64,000 bases of DNA from NCBI GenBank assembly GCA_965276635.1, contig CBDIBC010000005.1, positions 1,860,001 to 1,924,000 of the forward strand, in the 5' to 3' direction. Position numbers and translations under genes: made by a program. Source of the DNA: CBDIBC01 sp965276635. GTDB lineage: Bacteria; Actinomycetota; Acidimicrobiia; Acidimicrobiales; Palsa-688. The notes beneath the pieces were generated by a model. It worked only from the letters and a program-made list of their open reading frames with translations, was not told the origin of the DNA and ran no database searches. Positions 16,426 through 24,678 of this stretch are shown one piece after another. Each line of letters starts with the position of its first letter. Position 1 is the stretch's first letter.

Positions 16426-17886
16426 GTGACCGTCTACCTGGTGGGAGCCGGCCCCGGTGACCCCGGCCTGCTGACGCGGCGAGGTGCCGAGCTGCTGGGG
16501 CAGGCCGACGTGGTGGTCCACGATCGCCTGGCCGAACCGGCGCTGCTGGAGCTGGCCCCGCCCGATGCCGAGCGCGTGGACGTCGGGAAGGCCCCGGGCG
16601 CGGTGGTCGACCAGGAGTCCATCAACCGGCTGCTGATCCGGCACGGTCGCGCCGGCCGTTCGGTGGTCCGGCTGAAGGGAGGCGACCCGTTCGTCTTCGG
16701 TCGCGGCGGCGAGGAGGCGTCCGCCCTCGCCGAGGCCGGTGTCGTCTTCGAGGTGGTCCCCGGCATCACGTCGGCGGTGGCGGCGGCGGCCTTCGCGGGC
16801 GTGCCCGTCACCCACCGCGGGCTGTCGACGTCGTTCACCGTGGTCACCGGGCATTCGCGTGCGGCCATCGACGCCGACACCGACTGGGAGTCGCTGGCGC
16901 GCGTCGGAGGCACCATCGTCGTGCTCATGGGCGTGGCCCACCGGGCGGCCATCGCCGCCCGGTTGATCGCTGGTGGCCTGGCCCCGGCCACGCCGGTGCT
17001 GGCCGTGCGCTGGGGCACCCGTCCCGAACAACAGTCGGCGCGCACCACCCTCGAGGAGCTGGGCGACCTCCCGCTGGAGCCGCCCGTCGCCCTCGTCATC
17101 GGTGCCGTGGCATTCCTGAACCTCGGGTGGTACGAGCGCTTGCCCCTCTTCGGCCGCCGGGTGGTGGTCACCCGGGCCAGGGAGCAGGCGTCGACGCTGG
17201 CCGCCCACCTCCGCCGCCTGGGCGCCCGCCCCCTCGAGGTGCCGACGATCCGCATCGATCCGCCCGGGGACGGGGGAGCGGGACTGGCGCAGGCGGCTAC
17301 CGGGCTCCGGGACGGCCGGTACGACTGGGTGATCTTCACGTCCGCCAATGCGGTGGGACCGCTGTTCGCGCTGCTCCGCGACGCACGCCAGCTGGGGGCA
17401 GTCCAGGTGGCGGCGATCGGTCCCGGCACGGCTGCTGCTCTGGCCGATCGAGGCGTGGTGGCCGACCTGGTGCCGGAGCGCTTCGTGGCCGAGGGACTCC
17501 TCGAGGCGTTCGCCCCCCCGCCGCCGGGCGGCGGTCGGGTGCTGCTCCCTCGCGCCGCCGAGGCCAGAGCCGTCCTGCCGGAGGGGCTGCGCCGCCGGGG
17601 TTGGCAGGTCGACGTGGTCGAGGCGTATCGCACTGTCACTGCCCGACCGGCCCCTGCGGTGCTCGCCGGGGCGGCGGAGGCCGACGCCATCTGCTTCACG
17701 GCCTCGTCGACCGTCTCGCGCTACCTGGAGCTCGGCGCCCCCGTGCCTCCCGTCGTGATCTGCATCGGACCCGTCACCGCCCGCACCGCTACCGAGGCCG
17801 GACTCACGGTCACGGCCAGCGCAGCTGAGCACACCATCGACGGATTGGTCCGGGCGCTCTGCGACGCGTTCAGCACCTCGGACTGA
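16426..17886 (+). CDS. Uroporphyrinogen-III C-methyltransferase / uroporphyrinogen-III synthase fusion
   Basis: 486 residues in two domains. Residues 1-240 are SUMT, with VYLVGAGPGDPGLLTRRG, LKGGDPFVFGRGGEE and VVPGITSAVAAAAFAGVPVTHRG. Residues 245-486 are HemD, with GRRVVVTRAREQASTLAAHLR and IFTSANAV. It makes uroporphyrinogen III and methylates it to precorrin-2, which feeds the precorrin-2 dehydrogenase just upstream. CobA-HemD fusions are known in actinobacteria. The GTG start at 16426 is directly before TVYLVGAG. Confidence 0.93.
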   Translation: MTVYLVGAGPGDPGLLTRRGAELLGQADVVVHDRLAEPALLELAPPDAERVDVGKAPGAVVDQESINRLLIRHGRAGRSVVRLKGGDPFVFGRGGEEASALAEAGVVFEVVPGITSAVAAAAFAGVPVTHRGLSTSFTVVTGHSRAAIDADTDWESLARVGGTIVVLMGVAHRAAIAARLIAGGLAPATPVLAVRWGTRPEQQSARTTLEELGDLPLEPPVALVIGAVAFLNLGWYERLPLFGRRVVVTRAREQASTLAAHLRRLGARPLEVPTIRIDPPGDGGAGLAQAATGLRDGRYDWVIFTSANAVGPLFALLRDARQLGAVQVAAIGPGTAAALADRGVVADLVPERFVAEGLLEAFAPPPPGGGRVLLPRAAEARAVLPEGLRRRGWQVDVVEAYRTVTARPAPAVLAGAAEADAICFTASSTVSRYLELGAPVPPVVICIGPVTARTATEAGLTVTASAAEHTIDGLVRALCDAFSTSD

Positions 17887-17922
17887 CCCCTCGACCGGCG
17901 CGTCGCCCGACGGGTCGCCGCG

Positions 17923-18324
17923 TCAGGATCTTTTGAGCAGCACCTCGCCCTCGAGGCCGTCCGGGTCACGGAAGAAGATGCTCAGTGCGCCACCGAAGTC
18001 GTTGACCGTGCCGTCGCTCGCCCCGGTTTCGACCAGGCGCTCGCCGATGGTGTCGAAGGCCTCTCTGGAGGCGGCGGCCAGGCCGACATGATCGATTCGC
18101 CCCCTGCCCCACATGGGCGTCTGGCGGTCGGCCTCGGTGTTGCCGTCGATGACGAAGACGTTGAGCTGGGTGGCCGGGCCGATGTCGATCACGGTCATGG
18201 TCTCCCCGGGACCGTGATCCCTGGTGGGACCGACGGTGGCGTCGAACACCCGCTCGTAGAACTGGCCCAGGCGGCCGACGTCCTTGGACACCCATGCGAT
18301 GTGATTGACCCCGTCCAACAGCAT
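17923..18324 (-). CDS. VOC (glyoxalase/bleomycin resistance) family protein
   Basis: A 133-residue single-unit VOC protein. The N-terminal metal motif is GVNHIAWVSKDV, followed by FYERVFD. The second half has IDHVGLAAAS and ends in FFRDPDGLEGEVLL with the usual terminal Glu. A ribosome-site-like gaggagccgaga precedes the start. It is convergent with the CobA-HemD gene. Substrate unknown. Confidence 0.85.
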   Translation of the reverse strand: MLLDGVNHIAWVSKDVGRLGQFYERVFDATVGPTRDHGPGETMTVIDIGPATQLNVFVIDGNTEADRQTPMWGRGRIDHVGLAAASREAFDTIGERLVETGASDGTVNDFGGALSIFFRDPDGLEGEVLLKRS

Positions 18325-18404
18325 CTCGGCTCCTCTGGTGCGGACCGGTCGATCGTACCGTCCGTCTGCTTGCGTGACAGCCGCCGGTTATTCGGAGCAG
18401 CAGC

Positions 18405-18428
18405 CTATTGCGAACCGGATGCGAATAG
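18405..18428 (+). promoter_or_regulatory. Imperfect dyad upstream of the NiCoT gene
   Basis: CTATT (18405-18409) and AATAG (18424-18428) flank two GCGAA copies, about 40 bp before the transporter start, in a locally A+T-rich patch. It may be a metal-regulator or promoter site. The arms are short and the call is weak. Confidence 0.25.
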
Positions 18429-18466
18429 GGTAAAACGGCGGGAGTCCAGGAAGGGGAGGGTTCTCC

Positions 18467-19603
18467 GTGGCCACCGTCACCGATGCATCGCCTGTCTCGC
18501 GCTTCGAGACGATCAGGGGGGCCCTGACCCGCAAGGAATGGGCGCGGGCCGGGGGCATGGTCGGGTTCATCGCCGGTCTGCATGTCCTCGGTTTCGTGTT
18601 GCTGTTCCTGGCGGTGGGTCATCACTACCGCCTCGACACCAAGACGACCTACGCGGTCGGGACCGGCACGCTGGCCTACACCCTGGGCCTGCGCCATGCC
18701 TTCGACGCCGATCACATCTCGGCGATCGACAACACCACCCGCAAGCTGATGGCGGAGGGGAAGAAGCCGCTGTCGATCGGCTTCTTCTTCTCCCTGGGCC
18801 ATTCCAGCGTCGTGTTCCTGGCCGCAGTGCTGTTGAACTTCGGGATCCGCTCCCTCAACAGTGGTGTGAAGAACGACAACTCGGGGCTGCACCACTACAC
18901 GGGGCTGGTCGGGACGGTGGTCTCCGGGTCGTTCCTCTACCTGATCGCCATCTTGAACATCATCATCCTGGTGTCGATCGTCCGCATGTTCATGGACATG
19001 CGGCGGGGCACCTACGACGACGAGGAGATGGAACGCCAGCTGAACTCTCGGGGCATGATGAACCGGTTCTTCGGGCCGATGGCCCGACGGATCGACACCC
19101 CGTGGAAGATGTACCCGATCGGCTTCCTCTTCGGCCTGGGCTTCGACACTGCCACCGAGGTCCTCCTGTTGGCCCTGGCTGGGAGCGCGGCGCTGAGCGG
19201 CCTCCCGTTCTGGGCGGTTCTGGCCCTTCCGATCCTCTTCGCCGCGGGCATGAGCCTGCTCGACACCACCGACGGGGCGTTCATGAACTTCGCCTACGGG
19301 TGGGCGTTCTTCAACCCGGTCCGCAAGGTGTACTACAACATCACCATCACCGGTCTGTCGGTGGCCGTGGCCTTCGTCATCGGCACCATCGAGCTGCTCT
19401 CGGTCCTGCAGGGCCAGCTGAACCTCAACGGCGGGATCTGGAACTTCTCGGCGAACTTCAACATCAACCACGCCGGGTTCTTCATCGTCGGGCTGTTCGC
19501 GGTCACCTGGGCCGTTGCCCTCTCGATCTGGCACTTCGGTCATGTCGAGGCCCGCTGGGAGCAGCATGCCGCCGCGGCCCGGGCGGCCCGAGAGACGCCG
19601 TAG
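18467..19603 (+). CDS. HoxN/NixA-type nickel/cobalt transporter (NiCoT)
   Basis: A 378-residue membrane permease. The NiCoT signature LRHAFDADHISAIDNTTRKLM is near residue 80, with FFSLGHSSVVF after it and LGFDTATEVLLLAL later. About eight hydrophobic segments are visible. It brings in Ni2+ or Co2+, and which one cannot be read from sequence. A cobalt role would fit the B12 operon 6 kb away and a nickel role would need a Ni enzyme elsewhere. GTG start, with gggagg just upstream. Confidence 0.92.
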   Translation: MATVTDASPVSRFETIRGALTRKEWARAGGMVGFIAGLHVLGFVLLFLAVGHHYRLDTKTTYAVGTGTLAYTLGLRHAFDADHISAIDNTTRKLMAEGKKPLSIGFFFSLGHSSVVFLAAVLLNFGIRSLNSGVKNDNSGLHHYTGLVGTVVSGSFLYLIAILNIIILVSIVRMFMDMRRGTYDDEEMERQLNSRGMMNRFFGPMARRIDTPWKMYPIGFLFGLGFDTATEVLLLALAGSAALSGLPFWAVLALPILFAAGMSLLDTTDGAFMNFAYGWAFFNPVRKVYYNITITGLSVAVAFVIGTIELLSVLQGQLNLNGGIWNFSANFNINHAGFFIVGLFAVTWAVALSIWHFGHVEARWEQHAAAARAARETP

Positions 19604-19646
19604 CCGAGCGGGCCTGACCCGCTTGGGTTCTGACCTCGCATTTGAC

Positions 19647-19659
19647 ATCGTGTCGCGAT
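19647..19659 (+). promoter_or_regulatory. Putative operator ATCG-N5-CGAT, copy 1
   Basis: ATCGTGTCGCGAT lies in an A+T-rich promoter-like stretch about 50 bp before the small zinc-ribbon gene. An 11-of-13 match, ATCGTCACGCGAT, lies at the start of the nearby MarR-DUF488 gene, which suggests both are bound by that MarR protein. Confidence 0.4.
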
Positions 19660-19710
19660 ACAATCGGGCTACGAGATGAAATGGGAGCTGGAGAGGGAGG
19701 TGACCGGAAG

Positions 19711-19953
19711 GTGGTTGTCATCGAGGTTGTCGGTGTCTTGTTGCTGGTCGGCTTGGGTGTGGTCACGACGGTCGCGGCCTGCGTCGGTCTGATGGGGATG
19801 GCGGGGATCGTTCGTGTGACCCGTTGCGACCGGTGCGGCCATCTTGGCTTGACCTCGGTGTCCGAGCCGTTGCGATCGTGCGCGGTTTGCCGTCATGGGC
19901 GGCTGCTGCATCCGATCCATGCACTGCATCATGAGGCGTTCCCGTACCGGTGA
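19711..19953 (+). CDS. Small membrane protein with a zinc-ribbon-like motif
   Basis: 80 residues from a GTG preceded by gagagggagg, which sets the start. Residues 2-32 form one hydrophobic helix. The soluble tail has CDRCGH (two Cys and His) and CAVCRHG, a zinc-ribbon-like pair. The function is not recognised. Its promoter region shares an operator-like site with the MarR-DUF488 gene downstream on the other strand, so the two may form a small regulon. Confidence 0.55.
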   Translation: MVVIEVVGVLLLVGLGVVTTVAACVGLMGMAGIVRVTRCDRCGHLGLTSVSEPLRSCAVCRHGRLLHPIHALHHEAFPYR

Positions 19954-19991
19954 GGCCATCACGCCGGCGAGGTCGGCTGGCGCGGTGTGCC

Positions 19992-20831
19992 TTACGGTGC
20001 GGGTTGGCCGCCAGTCCCGTCGATGGTGGCGCGCAGCACCGCGGCCGCGGAGTGCTCCAGGTCCTTGGCCGCGGTGACGAGGACGACCCGGCCCTGGGAG
20101 GCGTCGGCGCGGAGCTGCTCGACGGCCTCGCGGGCCGGACTGTGGGCCAGCTCTCGGCGGTAGCAGTCGACGAACTCTGCGAACCGTTCTGAGCGATGCC
20201 CATACCATGTCCGCAGCTCGCGGCTGGGCGCGGCCTCCTTCACCCAACTCGAGAACGGGGCGCCGACGCGGGCCACGCCGCGAGGCCACAACCGGTCAAC
20301 CAGGACGATGCGTTTGGAGGTCCCAGGGGGAAAGGACTCGTACACCCGGGCGATCTCGACTCCACCTCGTGTCTGGGCGCCCGCCGCAGCTGAGGGGGCG
20401 AACCCGTGCAGCCGTCGCTGGGGCGTGAGGCCGTGCCAGGCGCCGGGCAGCTCGAGCGCCAGGCGCTCGAGCTCCTCGAGATGCAGCGCCGAGAGCGCCT
20501 CGAGCCGGTTCGCACCGGTCGCGGTGAGCTGTAAGCGGACGACGCGATGATCGTCGCTGTCCCGGGTGCGCGTCACGAGCCCGGCCGCGTCGGCCCGGTC
20601 GACGAGACCCACGGCGCTGTGGTGGCGCAGCAGCAGATAGTCGGCCACCTCGCCGATCGTCGGACCGCGCTGGTCGCCGTGCCCCCGTATGGCCAAGAGC
20701 AACTGGTGCTGGGCCGGTGTCAGCCCAGCGGCCTGGGCCTGCTGCTCGCTCCATCGCTCGAAATGGCGAAGACCGGTTCGCAGCGCCAGCAGGCGGGCGT
20801 AGGCGGCATCAGGCAAGCTCACTACAACCAC
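19992..20831 (-). CDS. MarR-family regulator fused to a DUF488 domain
   Basis: About 279 residues. The first 130 are a MarR winged helix (LTPAQHQLLLAIRGHGDQ, then EVADYLLLRHHSAVGLVDR and LVTRTRDSDDHRVVRLQLT). After a 30-residue linker, residues 150-279 are DUF488 (ARVYESFPPGTSKRIVLVDR, LWPRGV, LRTWYGHRSERFAEF, VTAAKDLEHSAAAVL). The start is one of two GTGs at 20831 or 20822, since no good ribosome site is seen and a leaderless message is possible. DUF488 has no settled function. MarR proteins usually respond to small molecules or oxidants. Confidence 0.8.
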   Translation of the reverse strand: MVVVSLPDAAYARLLALRTGLRHFERWSEQQAQAAGLTPAQHQLLLAIRGHGDQRGPTIGEVADYLLLRHHSAVGLVDRADAAGLVTRTRDSDDHRVVRLQLTATGANRLEALSALHLEELERLALELPGAWHGLTPQRRLHGFAPSAAAGAQTRGGVEIARVYESFPPGTSKRIVLVDRLWPRGVARVGAPFSSWVKEAAPSRELRTWYGHRSERFAEFVDCYRRELAHSPAREAVEQLRADASQGRVVLVTAAKDLEHSAAAVLRATIDGTGGQPAP

Positions 20832-20837
20832 GATATC

Positions 20838-20850
20838 ATCGTCACGCGAT
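20838..20850 (+). promoter_or_regulatory. Putative operator ATCG-N5-CGAT, copy 2
   Basis: ATCGTCACGCGAT overlaps the presumed promoter/start of the MarR-DUF488 gene, a typical place for MarR autorepression. It matches copy 1 at 19647-19659 at 11 of 13 positions. Confidence 0.4.
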
Positions 20851-20937
20851 GTATACCTGCTCCTGCTCCTGCTCCTGGTCCTGTCATGCTCTTCGCCTTG
20901 CGCCGCGGCCGGCCGGCCCCACGGACAGGGGTCGTGC

Positions 20938-22857
20938 GTGACCGTTGACGATGGCTCTGAGTCATCGCCGAGCATCGTCGAGCAGGTGGGCGTCAGCGGG
21001 GAGAATCGCGACGACTCGACCCTTCTGGGCGCGGATCGCCGTCCTCACGACACCACTGAACGAGGTCTGGGGGACTTCACCACCACGCCGGCCATCGTGC
21101 GGCTGGTCCCCCTGGCCATACTGATCGGCGCGCTGGGGGCGGGGATCTCGTTGGCGCTGCTCGACATGATCGGTGTCTTCACCAATATCTTCTACTACCA
21201 GCGTCTCAGTGTCCACCTGGTCTCACCGAACAGCAACACGCTCGGCGCGCTCGCAGTCGTGATCCCGGTCGGAGGAGGGCTGATCGTCGGCGTGATGGCC
21301 CGCTACGGGTCGGAGCAGATCCGCGGTCACGGCATCCCCGAAGCCATGGAGCGGATCTTGATCAACGGCAGCCGGGTGGCGCCCCGCCTTGCCGTCCTCA
21401 AACCGATCTCCAGCGCCATCAGCATCGGCACCGGTGGACCGTTCGGCGCCGAAGGGCCGATCATCCTCACCGGGGGCGCCGTCGGCTCTATCGTCGGCCA
21501 GCTCTTCCGGCTCACCGCCGCCCAACGCCGCGCCCTGCTCGTCGCTGGTGCCGCGGCCGGGATGAGCGCCGTGTTCGGCACTCCTGTCGCCGCCACCCTC
21601 TTCGGCGTCGAGCTGTTGGCCTTCGAGCTCAAGCCCCGCTCCATGGTCCTGATCGGCATGGCGGCCGCCACCGCTGACGGCTTGCGCATGGCGATGGCCA
21701 CTGCCGGGCTCGTCGCACCCCAACCGCTCTTCCCCGTCCCCGCCCACGCCCCCCTCGGCGGTGTCGTGCTTCTCGGTGCCGCCCTGATCGGGGTGGCCGG
21801 AGGCCTCGGCGCCTGGCTCATGACCCAGGCCGTCTACGGCGCCGAGGATCTGTTCAAGAAGCTGACCAGCCACTTGCACTGGATGTGGTGGCCGATGATC
21901 GGCGGGCTCATCATCGGCGCTGGAGGCCTCGTGGATCCTCGCGCCCTCGGTGTCGGCTACGACACCATCCACGCCGAGCTGCTCGGCCAGCTCGGCATCG
22001 GCGCCCTGATCCTGCTGTTCTTCGTCAAGATGATCATCTGGGCGGGCGGGCTCGGCGGCGGCACCAGCGGCGGCATCCTGGCTCCGATCTTGATGATGGG
22101 CGCCGCCCTCGGCGCCGTCGTCGGCCACATCCTGCCCGGCGGGACACCGGCCATCTGGGCGCTGCTCGGTCTGGCCGCCGCACTTGGCGGGGTCACCCGA
22201 TCTCCGTTCACCGCCATCATCTTCGCCTTCGAGCTCACCCATGACGAGAACAGCCTCCTGGCGCTGCTGGTGGCGGCCACCGTGTCCCACCTGGTCAGCG
22301 TGCTCATCCTCAAACGGTCGATCCTCACCGAGAAGGTGGCCCGACGAGGGTTCCACGTCATGCGTGAGTACGCAGTCGACCCGCTCGAAGCCACCTTCGT
22401 GCGAGAGGTGATGGACACCGACATCGTCACCGTCGAACCCGACCGGCCCCTCGCCGACCTCTACCGCGCTCTCCCCGAAGGCTCCCCCGAGCGCCGCCAA
22501 CGGCTCTATCCCGTCCTGGACGTCGACACCAGACTCGTCGGTGTCCTCCCGTGGTCGGCCGTGCTCACCAACAAGGACCAACCAGACCGCGACGTGCGCC
22601 ACGCCATGATCCTCCCCACTGCGCTGGCGCATCCCGACGAGATCCTCCGCTCCATCGCCGACCGCATGGCCGCCCTCGGCGTCGGGGTCATCCCCGTCGT
22701 CGACCGCAACGACACCGGCCATCTCGACGGGCTCATCACCCAATTCGACCTCCTCAACGCCCGCCAGAAGCTCCTCGAGGAAGAACGCCACGCCGAACGA
22801 GTCCTCACCCTCCGACGCGTGGCCACCAACCCCGAGACCAATGGGCGGCCCACCTGA
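20938..22857 (+). CDS. ClC-type chloride channel/antiporter with two CBS domains
   Basis: 639 residues. After a 55-residue polar N-terminus comes the ClC core with GHGIPEAMERI (GSGIP-like), GPFGAEGPIILTGG (GxEGP with the gating Glu) and GGTSGGILAP (GxFxP-like). Residues 470-600 hold two CBS domains (REVMDTDIVTVEPDRPLADL, then SIADRMAALGVGVIPVVDR), which often bind nucleotides. It moves chloride, or exchanges chloride for protons, across the membrane. GTG start. It is divergent from the MarR-DUF488 gene. Confidence 0.92.
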   Translation: MTVDDGSESSPSIVEQVGVSGENRDDSTLLGADRRPHDTTERGLGDFTTTPAIVRLVPLAILIGALGAGISLALLDMIGVFTNIFYYQRLSVHLVSPNSNTLGALAVVIPVGGGLIVGVMARYGSEQIRGHGIPEAMERILINGSRVAPRLAVLKPISSAISIGTGGPFGAEGPIILTGGAVGSIVGQLFRLTAAQRRALLVAGAAAGMSAVFGTPVAATLFGVELLAFELKPRSMVLIGMAAATADGLRMAMATAGLVAPQPLFPVPAHAPLGGVVLLGAALIGVAGGLGAWLMTQAVYGAEDLFKKLTSHLHWMWWPMIGGLIIGAGGLVDPRALGVGYDTIHAELLGQLGIGALILLFFVKMIIWAGGLGGGTSGGILAPILMMGAALGAVVGHILPGGTPAIWALLGLAAALGGVTRSPFTAIIFAFELTHDENSLLALLVAATVSHLVSVLILKRSILTEKVARRGFHVMREYAVDPLEATFVREVMDTDIVTVEPDRPLADLYRALPEGSPERRQRLYPVLDVDTRLVGVLPWSAVLTNKDQPDRDVRHAMILPTALAHPDEILRSIADRMAALGVGVIPVVDRNDTGHLDGLITQFDLLNARQKLLEEERHAERVLTLRRVATNPETNGRPT

Positions 22858-23120
22858 CATGGGCAGAGGCCCGACTGCGACGCGGTACAAGGCGAGAGCC
22901 CCACCGGACCTACGGTCTTTCCTGCAGGCAACTAACTGGTCTCACCCTTGGGTCGTCGGTCCCAGCAACAGCAACCCCGATCCTGCCCGTCCGACAGCCC
23001 TCAAACACAACGACCGCGCCGCAGGGCGACCCTCAGGTGCTCAACAATTCCGCCGAGCTCACCCCGACCACATTGGCAAATACTGACCTGGATCTAAGTG
23101 CACAGCGGCGAGCCCGTCCC
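22858..23120. other. Intergenic stretch without a supported gene
   Basis: Between the ClC gene and the tRNA fragment no reading frame shows family-like sequence or a ribosome site. It is the left flank of the tRNA-derived repeat. Confidence 0.5.
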
Positions 23121-23190
23121 GCGTACAAGGCGCCTGCTCTGACCAACTGAGCTACTCAGGCGAGGGTTACCCCACTGAACAGGGAGTTTG
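23121..23190 (-). repeat. Left copy of a tRNA-derived direct repeat (putative attachment-like site)
   Basis: Matches 48996-49065 in the same orientation. A 34-base run (23124-23157) is exact, and the block ctgaacagggagtttg is also exact, with a few changes between them. It covers the 5' half of tRNA-Thr plus the DNA upstream of it. Confidence 0.7.
23124..23161 (-). pseudogene. Truncated tRNA-Thr(TGT), 5' half only
   Basis: On the minus strand this reads as nucleotides 1-38 of the tRNA-Thr found at 48963-49036: acceptor strand, D-arm, anticodon stem 5' strand and most of the loop. Similarity stops inside the anticodon loop, and the 3' half is absent. One base in the acceptor strand differs (GCCTGAG instead of GCCCGAG). 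Confidence 0.8.
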
Positions 23191-23256
23191 TCGTGCAGCG
23201 GAACCGACGATCGCTTACACTAGGTTCGAATATCGGATTCAGTGATTCTATGAAAA

Positions 23257-24234
23257 CTAGAGCGTGGCGATAAACTTTTGCAACTCGAGAATGAGATCGA
23301 GGTCCTCGGGTGTCGGATCGACTCCATTAAACCCCCCATGTGGCATGGCTTCGAAAATGTGAAGTTCGGCGCGTACGTCAGCTGCTCGAAGCCGCCGGTG
23401 CATGCGAACCGCATTCGAGAGAAACAGGTCGCGCGTGCCCGCCTGGACAAATGTGGGTGGAAAGCCATCGACGGCACCAAATATCGGCGACAAGTACGGA
23501 TTCCGTAGGTCGTTGCTGCCAGCATACACCGATATGGAATCAGCCAGACTCTGACGAAGGATAGAATCTACGCCCAAAAGCGTCTGGAACGAGTCGCCGG
23601 ATTCGGTGAGGTCAACCTCCGGACTCAACAGCGCCAAACCGGCTGGCATTGGAAGACCTTCGTCCTTGGCCCGGAGCATCAGTGCGGCGGCGAGATTACC
23701 GCCCGCAGAAACACCACCGACGATAATCGATTGAGGAGGATATTCGCCCAGCAGGGACCGATAGACGGCGAGGCAGTCGTCCAGGGGGGCTGGATATGGA
23801 TGCTCGGGCGGCATCCGGTAGTCAACGCCCCACGTGGTCATCTTCACTCTGGCGAGAGTCTGGCGGGTGAACGCGGCGCACGCTTCACCCGCACCGAAGA
23901 CCAGCGCACCGCCGTGGATGTCCAGAAACACCCGGTCCCCATCACCGGATGCCGGCGTCGCAGGAACGGCAACGTACACGGCGACACCACCGATCGACCG
24001 ACGTTCCATCGCCCCGTCAAGGGGGATGTCTCCGAATTGAGCGGCGAGACCTTGGTCGACAAGTTCGGCCATCGCTTTCCATCCGGTCAGGTCAGAAGCG
24101 GGCGGCATCGATCCGCCCGCTTCTACCATCGGATCGAGCACGAGAGTGGACTGCGCCTGCGCGCTGATCGACGATGGCGGATAGATGTCTCTAGCTGGAA
24201 CGTGTATCGCGGGTACGGGTGATTCGGAGTTCAT
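23257..24234 (-). CDS. Alpha/beta hydrolase, hormone-sensitive-lipase type esterase
   Basis: A 325-residue esterase. The oxyanion motif is LDIHGGALVFGAG near residue 110. The nucleophile elbow is VGGVSAGGNLAAAL. The acid is in the FVQAGTRDLFLSNA region, and the catalytic His is in EAMPHGGFNG. GAGGAA six bases before the ATG sets the start. Base composition is lower in G+C than the neighbours, as in the 39-49 kb block, which hints at a shared foreign origin. Substrate unknown. Confidence 0.88.
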   Translation of the reverse strand: MNSESPVPAIHVPARDIYPPSSISAQAQSTLVLDPMVEAGGSMPPASDLTGWKAMAELVDQGLAAQFGDIPLDGAMERRSIGGVAVYVAVPATPASGDGDRVFLDIHGGALVFGAGEACAAFTRQTLARVKMTTWGVDYRMPPEHPYPAPLDDCLAVYRSLLGEYPPQSIIVGGVSAGGNLAAALMLRAKDEGLPMPAGLALLSPEVDLTESGDSFQTLLGVDSILRQSLADSISVYAGSNDLRNPYLSPIFGAVDGFPPTFVQAGTRDLFLSNAVRMHRRLRAADVRAELHIFEAMPHGGFNGVDPTPEDLDLILELQKFIATL

Positions 24235-24454
24235 AGAGTTCCTCTTTCTGGGTCTTGCGACGCTCTCGTGGGTGGGATGAGACGGGGACGAAGGCGTGGG
24301 CGTGAAGAGGGTACTGGTCAAGCGGCTCGGGTTGGCGGCCACCGCGACGGTCGCCGGGTGGATTGCCCCAGCTGCGCGCGACCATGGTGGCGGTCTGCTC
24401 GACGGGCTGGTGGCCAGCCATCGACGACGTCCGCTCGACCGTCCCGGGCCGGAG

Positions 24455-24590
24455 TGCTACGTTTCAAAAGCCCCAAGTTTTGCGGGGTGTCGTGGATTAC
24501 AGCGAAATCCGGTGAGATCCCGGTACTGTCCCGCAACGGTGATGTCCCTTAGGGGACGAGTCCGGTCGCCTGGGTTCACGTCGACGCAAC
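24455..24590 (+). promoter_or_regulatory. Cobalamin (B12) riboswitch
   Basis: Conserved core visible in order: gcgaaatccggtgagatccc, ggtactgtcccgcaacggtg, then the B12-box-like gagtccggtcgcctgg. Such elements bind adenosylcobalamin and shut down B12 uptake and synthesis genes. It lies directly before the btuF-type gene and probably governs the whole operon to 35582. Confidence 0.9.
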
Positions 24591-24630
24591 CAGTCCCCGG
24601 AGGAGGGACGGTTCGTACGGCGCTCCTTCC

Positions 24631-24664
24631 GAGCGGTGGCGAGCTTCTTCTCACCTCCGCTCGT
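24631..24664 (+). promoter_or_regulatory. Hairpin between riboswitch and first gene
   Basis: GAGCGGTGG pairs with CCTCCGCTC (one mismatch) around a 16-base loop. It lies between the aptamer and the ribosome site of the next gene, so it may be part of the expression platform, acting on termination or translation. Confidence 0.4.
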
Positions 24665-24678
24665 CAGACGGAGCTCCA

